Assembly (NCBI GenBank): GCA_003485825.1
Contig: DNHN01000048.1
Location: 1-5,878 of the forward strand
Origin: Bacteroidota bacterium
GTDB lineage: Bacteria; Bacteroidota; Bacteroidia; NS11-12g; UBA9320
Direction of reading: 5' to 3'
DNA length: 5,878 bases
Of this stretch, positions 5,858 through 5,878 are shown piece by piece. How positions within the stretch are numbered: position 1 is the stretch's first letter; each line of letters begins with the position of its first letter. Below the pieces are notes generated by a model that did no database searches, was not told where the DNA came from, and saw only the letters and a list, made by a program, of their open reading frames with translations. A program made the translations under genes and the position numbers.

Positions 5858-5878
5858 ATGCAGATTAGCATTAGAGTT
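5858..5878 (+). CDS. Possible start of a downstream gene, cut by the window end
   Basis: An ATG 21 bases after the murB stop opens a frame that reads MQISIRV and is still open at the last base. The spacing would fit a gene cotranscribed with murB. Seven codons are too few to judge whether it is real or what it encodes. Confidence 0.2.

Noticed and set aside
1..5878. The whole window as one novel multi-gene system
   Set aside because: From 2774 on the strand changes at every gene and the functions are unrelated housekeeping ones. No mobile element, array, toxin pair or defence domain is visible, so a linked system is not supported.

Overview
The window looks like a chromosomal stretch of a Bacteroidota bacterium, probably an aquatic or marine one. 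The evidence is the protein sequences (a Bacteroidota-style stand-alone MnmD, a MurB starting near a YNTFG motif, a lipoprotein cytochrome with a Cx4CH site), moderately AT-rich DNA, no clear Shine-Dalgarno sequence before any gene, and TAnnTTTG-like -7 boxes just upstream of several starts. This assignment is inferred from sequence character, not from a database search.

Layout: (1) 1-461 (+), the last third of a class I photolyase, cut by the window edge. (2) 549-2774 (+), a 741-residue SLC12-type cation-chloride cotransporter with its cytosolic C-terminal domain. (3) 2805-3530 (-), a family 2 glycosyltransferase of the dolichol/polyprenyl-phosphate sugar transferase type, convergent with the transporter. 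(4) 3665-4312 (+), the tRNA wobble-uridine methyltransferase MnmD, divergent from the glycosyltransferase. (5) 4392-4760 (-), a small lipoprotein with a mono-haem cytochrome c domain, convergent with mnmD. (6) 4823-5836 (+), MurB of peptidoglycan synthesis, divergent from the cytochrome and probably starting at a GTG. (7) A possible next gene opens at 5858 and runs off the end. There is no gene-free stretch of 300 bases; the largest gap is 134 bases (3531-3664).

After the first two genes the strand flips at every gene, so most genes must have their own promoter and this is not one operon. The functions (DNA repair, ion transport, sugar transfer, tRNA modification, electron transfer, cell wall) do not form a visible pathway. 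I found no mobile element, CRISPR array, tRNA, rRNA, toxin-antitoxin pair or defence system. The points most worth a second look are the nearly complete NKCC-type ion-site residues in the bacterial transporter, the unusual haem motif of the small lipoprotein, the murB start, and the very short or absent leaders implied by -7-like boxes next to start codons.
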